DNA of 64,000 nt from Mesorhizobium sp. (GTDB lineage Bacteria; Pseudomonadota; Alphaproteobacteria; Rhizobiales; Rhizobiaceae): contig NZ_SUHQ01000028.1 of assembly GCF_004962245.1 (NCBI RefSeq), positions 42,471 through 106,470 on the forward strand, read 5' to 3'. This document shows positions 25,409 to 34,621 of this stretch, one piece after another (within the stretch, counting starts at the first letter, position 1; every line of letters starts with the position of its first letter). The notes beneath the pieces were generated by a model. The model had not been told where the DNA came from. It was given only the letters and a program-made list of their open reading frames with translations, and ran no database searches. The translations under genes and the position numbers were made by a program.

Positions 25409-27504
25409 TCGTCGGCACGGCGGGTCATGTCGACCACGGCAAGACCGCGCTGGTGCGCGCGCTGACCGGCGTCGACACCGACCGCCTGCAGGAGGAAAAG
25501 ACGCGCGGCATGACCATCGACCTCGGCTTTGCCTACCTGCCGGCGCCGAGCGACGACGTCATCGGCTTCATCGATGTCCCGGGGCACGAACGGTTCGTGC
25601 ACACGATGCTTGCCGGCGCCAGCGGCATCGATTTCGTGCTGTTGGTCATTGCCGCAGACGACGGCGTCATGCCGCAGACGCGCGAACATCTGGCAATCAT
25701 CGATCTGCTCGGTGTCAGGCGTGGCGCGGTCGTCCTGGCAAAATCTGATCTGATCGCGCCCGCACGATCCGCCGCCGTTCAGGCGGATATCCGCGCCGCG
25801 CTGGCGCATACCGCCCTTGCCGAGGCCGAAATAATCCCGGCCTCGGCTATCACTGGCCGAGGCATCGATGATCTTCGCAACCACTTGTTCGAGGAGGCGT
25901 CGCGCTTTGTCGGCCGCGTATCCTCTGGCCGCTTCAGATTGGCGGTCGACCGATGCTTCACGCTGCACGGCACCGGCACTGTCGTGACCGGCACGGTCCT
26001 TTCAGGTTCGGTCGGTATCGGCGACCACGTTGTCGTCAGCCCGTCGGGCCTGGCGGCGCGTGTCCGCTCGATCCACGCCCAGAACCGGCCGGCTGAGCGT
26101 GGATGGGCGGGAGACCGCTGCGCGCTCAACCTGGCCGGTGAAGGCATCGGCAAGGAGGCGATCCGGCGCGGCGACGTCATACTCGACCCGGAACTTCACG
26201 CGCCGGCGGACCGGATCGACGCAGGGCTGCGCGTCTTGCCAGGAGAGCCCAAGCCGATCGGCCAGTGGTTTCCCGTACGCCTCCACCACGCTGCGGCCGA
26301 GGTTGGCGCAAGGATCGTGCTTCTCGGTGACGAGCCGGTCAGGCCCGGCGGCGTCGCCAAGGTTCAATTGGTGCTGGACAATCCCATCGCCGCTGCCGCA
26401 GGCGACGCCTATGTGGTGCGCGACACGTCGGCGCAGCGGACCATCGGCGGCGGACGCCTGATCGATCTGAGGGCGCCGAGCCGGAAGCGCCGCACGCCGC
26501 AACGGCTTGTCCAACTCGAAGCATATGCTGTCCCGGACCCCGAGGCGGCTGTCACCGCACTGCTCGACGCGCCGCCCCATTACCTTGACCTTGGCTCTTT
26601 CGCCCGCGACCGGGCGTTCGGCAGCAACGAGACGCAGAGGCTGGTCGACGACCTTGGACTGATCTGCATTCCCGTCAGGAAAACGCTGTTCGTGCTTTCG
26701 CCGGCGCGCTGGATGCAATTCAGACTCGGCCTGGCCGCGAATTTGAAGACTTTTCATGCAGACAATCCGGATTTGCCGGGCATCGGCATGGAGAGATTGC
26801 GCCTTCAGCTCGATCCCAGATTTCCGGCGCCGATGTTTGCGGCGGCTCTGCGAATCCTGGCGCGCGACGGCAAGCTTGCCCTTGACGGCGCCTGGGTGCG
26901 GCTGCCTGGCCATGAAGTCCGTCTGACATCGCAGGACGAGGCGATGTGGCTGCAAATCGAGCGGCTCATCGGCGGCTCGACGCGATATCATCCGCCGCGA
27001 GTCCGCGATATCGCCGGCACGTTGGCGAAGCCGGAAACGGAAATCCGCCGGATCCTGAAACTGACCGGCCGCATCGGGAAAGTGTACGAAGTCGCCCATG
27101 ATCGTTTCTTTCTGCACGCGGCACTGGCCGAGATTGTCGAAATCGTCGACGATCTGACAGCGGCCGAGCCGAGCGGGCGGTTTAATGCCGCCCAGTTTCG
27201 CGATCGTGCAGGCAGCGGACGCAAGGTTGCCATCCAGATCCTTGAATTTCTCGATAGGCATGGCGTCACGCTGCGACGCGGCGACCTGCGGCTCGTCAAC
27301 AGGCATCGACGGGATCTGTTTCGCTCACCGGCCGATAATGAGCCGGCAATAGCGGAAGCTTCTGGAGGAGCATCGTCCCCGGTGGGGCGTCCGGACTTCA
27401 AATCCGGGAGGGGCCGCGAGCCGGTCCTTGGTGGGTTCGACTCCCACTCTCTTCCGCCACTCTCGCAAAGGCGCGATGACGGTGACAACCCGCTTTCTCG
27501 TTGA
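25405..27504 (+). CDS. selB: SelB, selenocysteine-specific elongation factor
   Basis: The protein has 699 residues as read. The GTPase motifs are GHVDHGKTALVRALTG, then DVPGHE and the NKxD-equivalent AKSD. EF-Tu-like beta domains and C-terminal winged helices, which bind SECIS, follow. SelB delivers Sec-tRNA to the UGA codon. Recognisable SelB sequence ends near VNRHRRDLFRSPADNE (about residue 645). The frame then has no stop until 27502, so codons 654-685 are the tRNA-Sec gene read as protein. The real stop may be this one, giving a 50-residue odd tail. Confidence 0.93.
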   Translation: MIVGTAGHVDHGKTALVRALTGVDTDRLQEEKTRGMTIDLGFAYLPAPSDDVIGFIDVPGHERFVHTMLAGASGIDFVLLVIAADDGVMPQTREHLAIIDLLGVRRGAVVLAKSDLIAPARSAAVQADIRAALAHTALAEAEIIPASAITGRGIDDLRNHLFEEASRFVGRVSSGRFRLAVDRCFTLHGTGTVVTGTVLSGSVGIGDHVVVSPSGLAARVRSIHAQNRPAERGWAGDRCALNLAGEGIGKEAIRRGDVILDPELHAPADRIDAGLRVLPGEPKPIGQWFPVRLHHAAAEVGARIVLLGDEPVRPGGVAKVQLVLDNPIAAAAGDAYVVRDTSAQRTIGGGRLIDLRAPSRKRRTPQRLVQLEAYAVPDPEAAVTALLDAPPHYLDLGSFARDRAFGSNETQRLVDDLGLICIPVRKTLFVLSPARWMQFRLGLAANLKTFHADNPDLPGIGMERLRLQLDPRFPAPMFAAALRILARDGKLALDGAWVRLPGHEVRLTSQDEAMWLQIERLIGGSTRYHPPRVRDIAGTLAKPETEIRRILKLTGRIGKVYEVAHDRFFLHAALAEIVEIVDDLTAAEPSGRFNAAQFRDRAGSGRKVAIQILEFLDRHGVTLRRGDLRLVNRHRRDLFRSPADNEPAIAEASGGASSPVGRPDFKSGRGREPVLGGFDSHSLPPLSQRRDDGDNPLSR
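27364..27459 (+). tRNA. selC: tRNA-Sec (anticodon UCA)
   Basis: The gene is 96 nt including encoded CCA. It has the unusual Sec form: an 8-nt acceptor arm (GGAGGAGC with UCUCUUCC, one G-U and one terminal mismatch), a 6-bp D stem (CGUCCC with GGGGCG, loop CGGU), an anticodon stem CCGGA/UCCGG with loop CUUCAAA, and an 8-bp variable arm. The T arm is GUGGG-UUCGACU-CCCAC, with discriminator G. It closely resembles E. coli selC. It lies wholly within the open frame of selB, on the same strand. Confidence 0.95.
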
Positions 27505-27925
27505 GCTCAGGACAGCGGCCGAGGCCGCCAAGGTCGCCGAAAGCCACTTCCGGCGGGACGCTGCGGTCCGGACCGCGGCGCTCGAGCAAGAGCGCGCCTT
27601 CGCCTTCAGGCGGCTCAATCTCATGCAGGCGATCGCCGAGGCCATGGCATCGGCCGAAAGCGAGGAGATAGCCGTCGCCAGCGCCTTCGCCACGCTGCGC
27701 ACGCGACTCGGCTGGAATTCCGACAGCGAGGCGCGTTCGGAGGTGATCGCGCGTTTCGGTCAGGTTGTGCTGGCCATATTCCGGGCTCCGGACGAGGAGG
27801 AATCCGCCAACGCCATCCCCGAGGCCCTGGCGGGTTTCGAACGCTGGTATGCCGAAACCCGGGGATCGCCGTTCTGGCTCTTGTTCGAGCACCAGATACC
27901 AGACACGCCCCGCGTCGATTTTTAG
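27476..27925 (+). CDS. Unknown protein at the end of the selenocysteine operon, 149 aa
   Basis: The ATG at 27476 lies 17 bases after tRNA-Sec and inside the selB open frame in another phase. The 149-residue protein is helical and charged (LRTAAEAAKVAESHFRR, then LEQERAFAFRRLNLMQ), with a second half ending FWLLFEHQIPDTPRVDF. It has no signal peptide, membrane helix or cysteine. The first half may form a coiled coil. I do not recognise the family. Its place in the Sec/formate dehydrogenase unit suggests a linked role, possibly in tRNA or SelB handling, but this is speculation. Confidence 0.72.
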   Translation: MTVTTRFLVELRTAAEAAKVAESHFRRDAAVRTAALEQERAFAFRRLNLMQAIAEAMASAESEEIAVASAFATLRTRLGWNSDSEARSEVIARFGQVVLAIFRAPDEEESANAIPEALAGFERWYAETRGSPFWLLFEHQIPDTPRVDF

Positions 27926-28040
27926 AAGCGCAGGTCTATCCGGGATGCACACAGGTCACCCATAGCGGGGCCAAGACGTTTTGGGCCGAGACTTGCCCGA
28001 GCCTTGCGGGGTGGCCACCACTAGATTGCCGCGACATGCA

Positions 28041-29183
28041 TTAGCGGAACAGATATTTTGACACCTCTGGATTACCTCGCCGCCACATGACGTTATCCAG
28101 AAAGTAGTGGTGCACGTTGATGAATATCCACGCTATGAAGAGGAACAGCGACGAGCCGAGCACTTCTTTGTTGTAGGGAACCAAAGCAGACAACGCGATC
28201 GGGACGAGCCAGAAACCGAGAATTCCAAGAAGTCCGCCAATGATGATAAATCCCAGCACCCGCAGCCTATACATCGGGCCAACAATGGAGAGGATCTTGA
28301 ATTCGGGGGCCGCAACAGCATCTGAACGGTCGCGCTCGACATTGGTCTGATAACGCCAGACCACCGCCAGGTACTGCAACGAATGGAGCGCCGGCACCAC
28401 AAGCAGCCAGAGCGGGTTTATTTTCACAAATAGAATCCAGGCGTACAGGCTCACGGCATACGCGACGACTCCGTTGTACGGTAGCGTACCACCATGCTTG
28501 CGCCAGCGATTGATCAACATCACAGCCGTGGCCGCCGTGGAAGCAGCGGCGGCCAATGCAGCAATGTTGGTGACCCATGAAGGGGCGGCAAATGTGTAGT
28601 AATCCAAGCCCCAGAAACGCCTTTCGGTGATCACCGCGTTTGTCTGAAGCCATGCGAACAGCCATACGGCATAGCCGTTGAACAGCAGCACTTTCTTGTC
28701 TTGCTCATTGAAGAACTTGCGCTTCAACACGGCATCCACCATCAGCATGCCGTAGCCTTGCTTGACATAGTGCCAGCCCACAAAAAACGCCATCGCATTG
28801 CCTGCGTATCCCAGCAGGCGGGCATCCCCCGCTATTGAACCGTAAGCAAAAAAACCGCCCATGATCAGCGGGACGACAATGCCCGCAAAGATGTAACGGA
28901 CCTGGAGGTTCTTGTCATATCCGTCGCCGCGCACCTTCCGCCCAAAATTACGATAGAAAATTTGATACGAGTGGGCAAAGTGCGGATGGTTTATCAGATG
29001 GGCCAGCAAGAGCGTTGCTGCCGCCACAACACCTTCGTACTTGAGAGGCACAAGAAACAGGATCGGCAAGATCAGAAACGCGCTCCCGCCAAGCAGGAAA
29101 AAGTCGGTGATCGGGCCAAAAAGATACTTTTGTGGCGCCGCCGCTACGGCGGCCGGAGCATCCGCTGAAAGATGAAGTGCCAA
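28041..29183 (-). CDS. Multi-pass inner-membrane protein of unknown function
   Basis: The protein has 380 residues with about nine or ten hydrophobic helices. Several histidines sit in or near them (LLAHLINHPHFAHSY, FVGWHYVKQGYGMLM, INVHHYFLDNVMWRRG). Clustered membrane histidines recall metal- or haem-binding desaturase- or oxygenase-like proteins, but I cannot place it in a family. Base composition is visibly less GC-rich than on either side, and it stands alone between the Sec unit and the pilus locus, so it may have been acquired separately. The start at 29183 has GGAGGGC upstream on the minus strand. Confidence 0.75.
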   Translation of the reverse strand: MALHLSADAPAAVAAAPQKYLFGPITDFFLLGGSAFLILPILFLVPLKYEGVVAAATLLLAHLINHPHFAHSYQIFYRNFGRKVRGDGYDKNLQVRYIFAGIVVPLIMGGFFAYGSIAGDARLLGYAGNAMAFFVGWHYVKQGYGMLMVDAVLKRKFFNEQDKKVLLFNGYAVWLFAWLQTNAVITERRFWGLDYYTFAAPSWVTNIAALAAAASTAATAVMLINRWRKHGGTLPYNGVVAYAVSLYAWILFVKINPLWLLVVPALHSLQYLAVVWRYQTNVERDRSDAVAAPEFKILSIVGPMYRLRVLGFIIIGGLLGILGFWLVPIALSALVPYNKEVLGSSLFLFIAWIFINVHHYFLDNVMWRRGNPEVSKYLFR

Positions 29184-29323
29184 ATCTATGCCCTCCTGGG
29201 AAGGTTCGTTTAACCACCGACCCCGTCTCTCTACACGATCATCGTTTTCGAACTGCTAACGTAAAACGGTATCTGCGACCTGCGAGACCCACAGCCAAAG
29301 CCGTTGCGGCAATTTCGGTCTGG

Positions 29324-29845
29324 TCAGATTGCAGGGCCGGGCTGGGACATCAAGGCGACGTAAATCTGAAACGCAATCGTGCAGATCGCCGCGAGCGAGA
29401 TCGGCACGCCAAACGGCACAACGCCTTTGCGGTCCAGGTGCTGGACATAGAGGCGGAAGGCGCCCGCTGGCAGCATGAACGGATTTTTCACGATCAACGC
29501 CGTGGCCAGCGCGAAGACCAGCAGCAGCATGGAAAACACCAGAAGGCCGCTGCCGCCGATCAGAAACGGCACCGCCGCCATCAACTTGACATCGCCGGCC
29601 CCGACCTTGCGCAGGGCCCAGAACGGGAAGAGCGCAACAAACAACAAAAGGCCGGCAAGCGCGCTCAGGCCCATGTCCCACCACGACCCGGATTGAACCG
29701 ACAGGAGTTGCAGCGAGCCCAAACCCAGGCAAAGCAGCAGCAGCACGTTCTGATTGGATATTTTCTGGGTGGTGAAGTCGAGCCAAGCGATCCTCGCAAG
29801 CAGAGGGATTGCAAGCGCCTTCAGCAACAGCGACGCATACAACAT
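29324..29845 (-). CDS. cpaA: Prepilin peptidase CpaA/TadV
   Basis: The protein has 173 residues with five or six membrane helices. It holds the two aspartate motifs of the type IV prepilin peptidase family: DFTTQKISN in the first loop and GAGDVKLM. It cleaves the leader of the Flp pilin and of the TadE/F pseudopilins at the inner membrane. It is the last gene of the leftward pilus operon, ten bases after tadD. Confidence 0.93.
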   Translation of the reverse strand: MLYASLLLKALAIPLLARIAWLDFTTQKISNQNVLLLLCLGLGSLQLLSVQSGSWWDMGLSALAGLLLFVALFPFWALRKVGAGDVKLMAAVPFLIGGSGLLVFSMLLLVFALATALIVKNPFMLPAGAFRLYVQHLDRKGVVPFGVPISLAAICTIAFQIYVALMSQPGPAI

Positions 29846-29854
29846 GCTGGCGCT

Positions 29855-30400
29855 CTACCGCTCGAGATTCTTCACGCTGGACGACAGGAGCTTCAGATTG
29901 TTGGCCACGGTCGGATCGTTGGGCGCCAGCTCATAGGCCTTGAGGAAGTTGCTCCGTGCGTCCTGCAGCTTGCCGCGCAGCAGATAGGAATAGCCGACAT
30001 TGTTGTAATATTCGGGCGTCCCGCCGATCAGCCGGAAGGCTCGGGCGTAGGCTCGGTCCGCGAGGTCGAAGCGGCGGATGCGATCGCTGCAGGCGGCCAG
30101 ACCCAACCAGGCCACACCATCATTGGGCGCCAGTTGCGTCGCCTTGTAGAACAGAGCGCCGGCATTGCCGTAGTTTTCCGCTCGGAACTGGTTCTTGGCT
30201 TCGGCAACAGCCTGGTCCGAGGCATAGTATTCGACGTCGCTGACCGTCTTCAGCCCGTCGAAGGCATCGCCAAAGGCTGTAACGTCGCCTTTCGATGGCT
30301 CGTTGGTACGGACGACGCCGTTGCTATCAGCCGTCTGGCAGCCGGAAAGCATGACAACCAGCAGACTGGCTATGGCTGCAAGGCGCATTGGCCGCATCAT
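29855..30400 (-). CDS. tadD: TadD-like TPR lipoprotein
   Basis: The protein has 181 residues from the ATGATG at 30400. The signal ends in the lipobox LSGC, so the mature protein is lipid-anchored at an N-terminal Cys. TPR repeats follow (AKNQFRAENYGNAGALFYKA, VAWLGLAACSDRI, AYARAFRLIGGTPEYYNNVGYSYLLRG). TadD proteins help secretin assembly, like PilF pilotins. The open frame extends 42 codons further upstream without conserved sequence. Confidence 0.9.
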   Translation of the reverse strand: MMRPMRLAAIASLLVVMLSGCQTADSNGVVRTNEPSKGDVTAFGDAFDGLKTVSDVEYYASDQAVAEAKNQFRAENYGNAGALFYKATQLAPNDGVAWLGLAACSDRIRRFDLADRAYARAFRLIGGTPEYYNNVGYSYLLRGKLQDARSNFLKAYELAPNDPTVANNLKLLSSSVKNLER

Positions 30401-30453
30401 TTTGTCCCCCAAGAGCCCTCCGACTCTGTATTTCGACCAAAGCATATACCTGC

Positions 30454-31404
30454 CTAGAAGAAAACGCCCCTCATTCGAATAATCACCGGCAACATGAGGA
30501 TCATCATCACCACTGGGAAGATGCACAGCCCCAACGGAATCATCATTTTGACCGGCAGCGAATTGGCACGCTCCTCGGCACTCAGAATTCTCTGGCTGCG
30601 CATCTCGTCACTATAGACGCGCAAAGCATCGGTCAGACTAGTGCCGAGTTCTTCCGATTGCCGAAACAGCACTGCCAAAGCCCGCGCCTCGTCAAGGCCG
30701 ACGCGGTCGGCGAGTTCGCGCAGTGCTTCGCGCAACGGCTTGCCAGCCCGCAATTGCAGCGTCATGATCGACAGTTGAATGCCTAGCCATTTGTGGGTGC
30801 CGGCCAGTTCCTGGCTCACGCGCTCGACCGCAGCCTCCAGACTCATACCGGCGTCGGCACAGGTTATCATCATGTCCATGAAATCGGGAAAACCGCGACG
30901 GTAGACCTGCTTTTGTCCTTTCTCGAAGCGATCGAGCATGACGCTTGGAACCACGAGGCAGGCGAGCCCGAACAAGCCAGCTCCGGCAAAGCCTATGAAG
31001 CCGGGCAAGGAAGGCGGGAGCACACGGATCAGGAGCGCATAGGCGGCCAGAAAGCCGACACAGACCGCAGCTAGCCGCGACAAGGTGTAAATGAGCGGAG
31101 CGCTCGATTGATAAAAGCCTGCGCGGAAGAGCTTCGCGTCCAAGGCGCTGGGCTGGTCCCGCTCCTTTTCGATCGATCGAAAATATGCGTCCACTGGCCG
31201 CTGCGCTGAGATCCTGGCAAGCTGTTCCTGTCCAACGAGCGAACGGCGATTGGCGATACCTTCGGCCATCAGGCTTTGAGCGACCAGCTTTCGCGTCTGC
31301 AGCGCTGGCAAAAAGACGAGGGAGCCGAACAGGAACAGGGCCACCGCCGCCACAAAGACCGCAATGGAGACCAGAACGCTAAGATCCTGAATAGTCGAAA
31401 ACAA
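30454..31404 (-). CDS. tadC: TadC, pilus platform membrane protein
   Basis: The protein has 316 residues with three hydrophobic segments and the T2SSF/GspF domain (DMMITCADAGMSLEAAVERVSQE, DRVGLDEARALAVLFRQSEELGTSL). With TadB it forms the inner-membrane platform on which the CpaF ATPase acts. The gene starts 18 bases after the tadB stop. Confidence 0.93.
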   Translation of the reverse strand: MFSTIQDLSVLVSIAVFVAAVALFLFGSLVFLPALQTRKLVAQSLMAEGIANRRSLVGQEQLARISAQRPVDAYFRSIEKERDQPSALDAKLFRAGFYQSSAPLIYTLSRLAAVCVGFLAAYALLIRVLPPSLPGFIGFAGAGLFGLACLVVPSVMLDRFEKGQKQVYRRGFPDFMDMMITCADAGMSLEAAVERVSQELAGTHKWLGIQLSIMTLQLRAGKPLREALRELADRVGLDEARALAVLFRQSEELGTSLTDALRVYSDEMRSQRILSAEERANSLPVKMMIPLGLCIFPVVMMILMLPVIIRMRGVFF

Positions 31405-31421
31405 GATTATGTCTCGCCCTG

Positions 31422-32393
31422 TCAGAAGTCGAAATTGACCATTCGATACATGATGAAATCACCTAACAGCGCCCATGTTCCGAAAATCAGGAACACAGGA
31501 AGGATGATCGGATCGCCCCAGACGGTGCCGTAGTAAGCCGGGGCAACAAGCTGGAGTATCAGGAACATCACGATCGGGAACAGCGAGATGATCCATGCCG
31601 ATACACGGCCCTCGGCCGAAAGCGCCCTGATCTTCATCCTGAGTTTTTGCCTTTCGCGCAGCACCGATGAAAGATTTGACAGGATTCCGGTCAGATTGCC
31701 GCCGGTCTTGGCCTGGATCGACAGCGACACCGACAACAGATGAAGGCCCTCGAAGCCTACACGTTGCGACAGCTTTCGCACGGCTTGTTCCATGCTGAGA
31801 CCAAAGGTAATTTCGTCGGAAACAATGCCGAATTCGGTGCCGAGCGGATCGGGCATTTCGCGCGCGACGAGTCCCACGGCCACCGACGCTGGATGTCCGG
31901 CGCGCAAGGAACGGACGATCATATCCAGCGCATCCGGGAGTTGCTTTGCGAATTTCTGGATTCGCCTGCTCCGTGCACGCCGGAGAATGAGAAGCGGCAG
32001 CACAAATCCAATCACCAGAAGAACAACGAGCGACACCAGGGTCGAAAAGCCCAAAAAGAACCACAGCAGCGACGCCAGCGCCAAACCCGCCAGGAGGAAC
32101 TTCGCGGCGAAAGTCAGCGGGTTTCCCGTAATGCCGGACTGGGTATAGAGCCTGTTCAGCCCGATCAGGCCAAAGAGAAAGTCGCCCGAGTCCGTCAGCC
32201 CGCGTTCGCGCAGCAACCCTTGCAAGGTCTGTTCGGCCGGAGCGTCATCAGTCAGCCGCCTCAGCCGACGGTTGATCGCGCCAAGCCGCGACCGACGATT
32301 AGCGAAGGAGAGATAGAAAGCTTCGCCAGCTAGGATTACCGAAGCGGCTCCAAGCACATAGACGAAATAAAGCAGGGTTTGACCGGTTAGCAT
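31422..32393 (-). CDS. tadB: TadB, pilus platform membrane protein
   Basis: The protein has 323 residues with N-terminal and C-terminal membrane helices. A central T2SSF domain (DALDMIVRSLRAGHPASVAVGLVAREMPDP, FGLSMEQAVRKLSQRVG) shares origin with TadC. It partners TadC in the pilus machine. Its ATG overlaps the last base of the cpaF stop at 32393, which points to one operon. Confidence 0.94.
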   Translation of the reverse strand: MLTGQTLLYFVYVLGAASVILAGEAFYLSFANRRSRLGAINRRLRRLTDDAPAEQTLQGLLRERGLTDSGDFLFGLIGLNRLYTQSGITGNPLTFAAKFLLAGLALASLLWFFLGFSTLVSLVVLLVIGFVLPLLILRRARSRRIQKFAKQLPDALDMIVRSLRAGHPASVAVGLVAREMPDPLGTEFGIVSDEITFGLSMEQAVRKLSQRVGFEGLHLLSVSLSIQAKTGGNLTGILSNLSSVLRERQKLRMKIRALSAEGRVSAWIISLFPIVMFLILQLVAPAYYGTVWGDPIILPVFLIFGTWALLGDFIMYRMVNFDF

Positions 32394-33781
32394 CAGAGCG
32401 CGACCTGCGGATTGAATGCATCCTTGGCAAATTGATGGCCAAGCGTCGCCGCCTCCGGGGCAAAGCGCGGGCGGACGCCGGTGGCCCGAAACTCGCCGAT
32501 GATCTTGCCTTCCGGTGTCACCTCGCGACGAACGAAATTATAGATTTCCTGGAGCTGGACGACGTTGCCTTCCATCCCAGTCAGTTCCGATATGGAGACG
32601 ACCCGCCTTCCGCCGTCCGAAAGACGTTGAGTCTGCACGATGATATCAATGGCCGATGCAATCTGCGCCCGAATGGACTCGTGGGTCATCGGCATGCCGG
32701 CCATTCCAACCATCTGCTCAAGCCGCGATATTGCATCGCGGGGCGTGTTGGCATGGATGGTGGTCATCGAGCCTTCATGGCCGGTATTCATCGCCTGCAG
32801 CATGTCGAAGGCCTCCTCGCCGCGCACCTCGCCAACGATGATGCGATCGGGCCGCATGCGCAGCGCATTCTTCAGCAGTTCGCGCTGACGGACCTCGCCT
32901 TTGCCCTCGACATTGGGCGGCCGCGTCTCCAGCCGGCCGACATGCGGCTGCTGCAATTGCAGTTCCGCCGCGTCTTCTATGGTGATCAGGCGCTCCCTGG
33001 CCGGGATGTAGCTCGACAGCGCGTTGAGCAAGGTCGTCTTGCCGCTGCCGGTGCCGCCTGAAACTAGGATCGACTTGCGCGCCTGCACCGCGATCCGCAG
33101 CAGATCGATCATCGGCTGGCGGATGGAATTGAACGCCATCAAGCGCTCGAGCGAATAGGGATTCTTGGAGAATTTGCGGATCGACACCAGCGGGCCGTCC
33201 ACCGAGATCGGCCGCACCGCGATGTTGACGCGCGAACCGTCCTCCAGGCGCGCATCCACCATCGGCGCCGATTCGTCGACGCGCCTGCCGATGGCCGAAA
33301 CGATCTTGTTGATGACACGGAGCAGATGCGGCTCGTCGCGGAAGCGGATCGCCGTCTCCTCGATCACGCCGCGCCGCTCGATGAAGACGCGCTTGTGAGT
33401 ATTGATCAATATGTCGGTGATGGAGTCATCCTTGAGCAGCGGCTCGATCGGCCCTAGCCCCAGCATCTCGTCGGCTGTCTCGCTGGTCAGCCGGTCAAGC
33501 TCGCGGGCGTTCAGCGGCACGTTGCGGCCGCGCACGAACTCGCGCACGATCGGCCGGATTTCGTTCAGGATTTCATCCTTGGACGCGGTTTCAAGCGCGG
33601 CAAGATTGAACCGGTCGATCAGGTGGCGGTGGAGCTCTACCTTGAGCGTCAGGAAATCGTCGCCATGCGCTTCGATGTCGGCAGCGGGGGAAAGCGCCGG
33701 CGCTACAGGCAATGCCGCAATCGGCTCAAGCTTTGGCTCGATCCGCGGTTCGCCTGGCCCCTTGGTGAATCGGCCCAACAT
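32393..33781 (-). CDS. cpaF: TadA/CpaF secretion ATPase
   Basis: The protein has 462 residues. It is a hexameric VirB11/GspE-type ATPase that powers Flp pilus extension and perhaps retraction. It holds Walker A ILVSGGTGSGKTTLLNAL, an Asp box (TIEDAAELQLQQPHV), Walker B RPDRIIVGEVRGEEAFDMLQA and the His box GHEGSMTTIHANT. The first 45 residues are Pro/Ala-rich and variable. It heads the leftward half of the pilus locus. Confidence 0.96.
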   Translation of the reverse strand: MLGRFTKGPGEPRIEPKLEPIAALPVAPALSPAADIEAHGDDFLTLKVELHRHLIDRFNLAALETASKDEILNEIRPIVREFVRGRNVPLNARELDRLTSETADEMLGLGPIEPLLKDDSITDILINTHKRVFIERRGVIEETAIRFRDEPHLLRVINKIVSAIGRRVDESAPMVDARLEDGSRVNIAVRPISVDGPLVSIRKFSKNPYSLERLMAFNSIRQPMIDLLRIAVQARKSILVSGGTGSGKTTLLNALSSYIPARERLITIEDAAELQLQQPHVGRLETRPPNVEGKGEVRQRELLKNALRMRPDRIIVGEVRGEEAFDMLQAMNTGHEGSMTTIHANTPRDAISRLEQMVGMAGMPMTHESIRAQIASAIDIIVQTQRLSDGGRRVVSISELTGMEGNVVQLQEIYNFVRREVTPEGKIIGEFRATGVRPRFAPEAATLGHQFAKDAFNPQVAL

Positions 33782-34307
33782 GACGCTTCGCCCCCCGTTT
33801 AATCCCCACGCTGAAACTAATCGTTAACCACGGAAGGCACAAGCGCCGACCGCGCACCCATGCGATTAATACTTCAGACATAGTTAAGATCAAGTGTCGG
33901 AAAACGTGACGTTTATTTGGTCAGCGGCACTGTCCTAACGGAAAACGGTGACTCGCTTTTCGATGAAAGCGCCTTTTTTGCCACAAAGGCGTCATGGAAC
34001 GCATCTAATCCCTTAGATATAAAGCAATATGCCTTATTGCTAATGCGGCCCCACTTTCGCCATATCACGGCCAAATTGTGAACGAATGGTTAAGAGGGGC
34101 ACAAAAATCAGCCGAATCAATGTCTTGGATTGGCGAAGGAGCGGGAATATTCTTGCTGAATCAGGTATAGGAAAGTTAAAGAACCGTTAAACCCATTTGA
34201 CTCTGGTTTTCTTCGGGATTTAGATCGAGATGACGGGGGATGCTTGGGTATGGATTTCATCCTTGGCTCGTCTCGTCGGGTTCAAACCTCCAAAGGGAGA
34301 AATTGGC
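33782..34307. promoter_or_regulatory. Divergent control region of the pilus locus
   Basis: These 526 bases between cpaF and the pilin gene are clearly AT-richer than the genes and carry no credible frame except the spurious upstream extension of the pilin. They must hold the promoters for both halves of the locus. No single operator can be named. The pilin ribosome site is AAAGGGAGA just before 34300. Confidence 0.5.
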
Positions 34308-34526
34308 ATGAAGAAGCTCATGACGATGACCCGGCAGTTCCGCGACGACGAAAACGGCGCTGCCATGGTCGAATATTCCATCCTTCTCGGCATCATCGCG
34401 GTCGCCGTTGTCCTGACGGTCATTGCGATCGGCGGCTGGGTCACGGGTCGATTCACCGGTCTGTGCACCGCGCTCGACGGCACGAGTGTTGGCACCTGCA
34501 ATGCCGCGACTGGCGTCGGTTCCTAA
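34308..34526 (+). CDS. flp: Flp-type pilin
   Basis: The protein has 72 residues from the ATG at 34308. A short basic leader is followed by the type IVb pilin motif (ENGAAMVEYSILLGIIAVAVV), with the Glu-Tyr pair of Flp pilins. Cleavage by CpaA is expected in this region (family knowledge). The C-terminal part has two Cys (LCTALDG and GTCNAATG) that may form a disulfide in the mature pilin. It is the major pilus subunit. A hairpin after the gene would allow higher pilin expression than of the genes behind it. Confidence 0.95.
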   Translation: MKKLMTMTRQFRDDENGAAMVEYSILLGIIAVAVVLTVIAIGGWVTGRFTGLCTALDGTSVGTCNAATGVGS

Positions 34527-34540
34527 TCGACTGATAATGC

Positions 34541-34570
34541 TCAGGCCCGGACCATTAGATCCGGGCCTGA
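34541..34570 (+). terminator. Hairpin after the pilin gene
   Basis: A perfect 11-bp stem (34541-34551 with 34560-34570, 8-nt loop) starts 14 bases after the pilin stop. No T-tract follows, so partial termination or mRNA protection is more likely than a complete stop, which fits a pilin made in excess. Confidence 0.6.
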
Positions 34571-34621
34571 ATCCGATCGCAGTGGACGAATTTCCGCAAT
34601 GTAGGCTTGGGGCTTGGGGCA

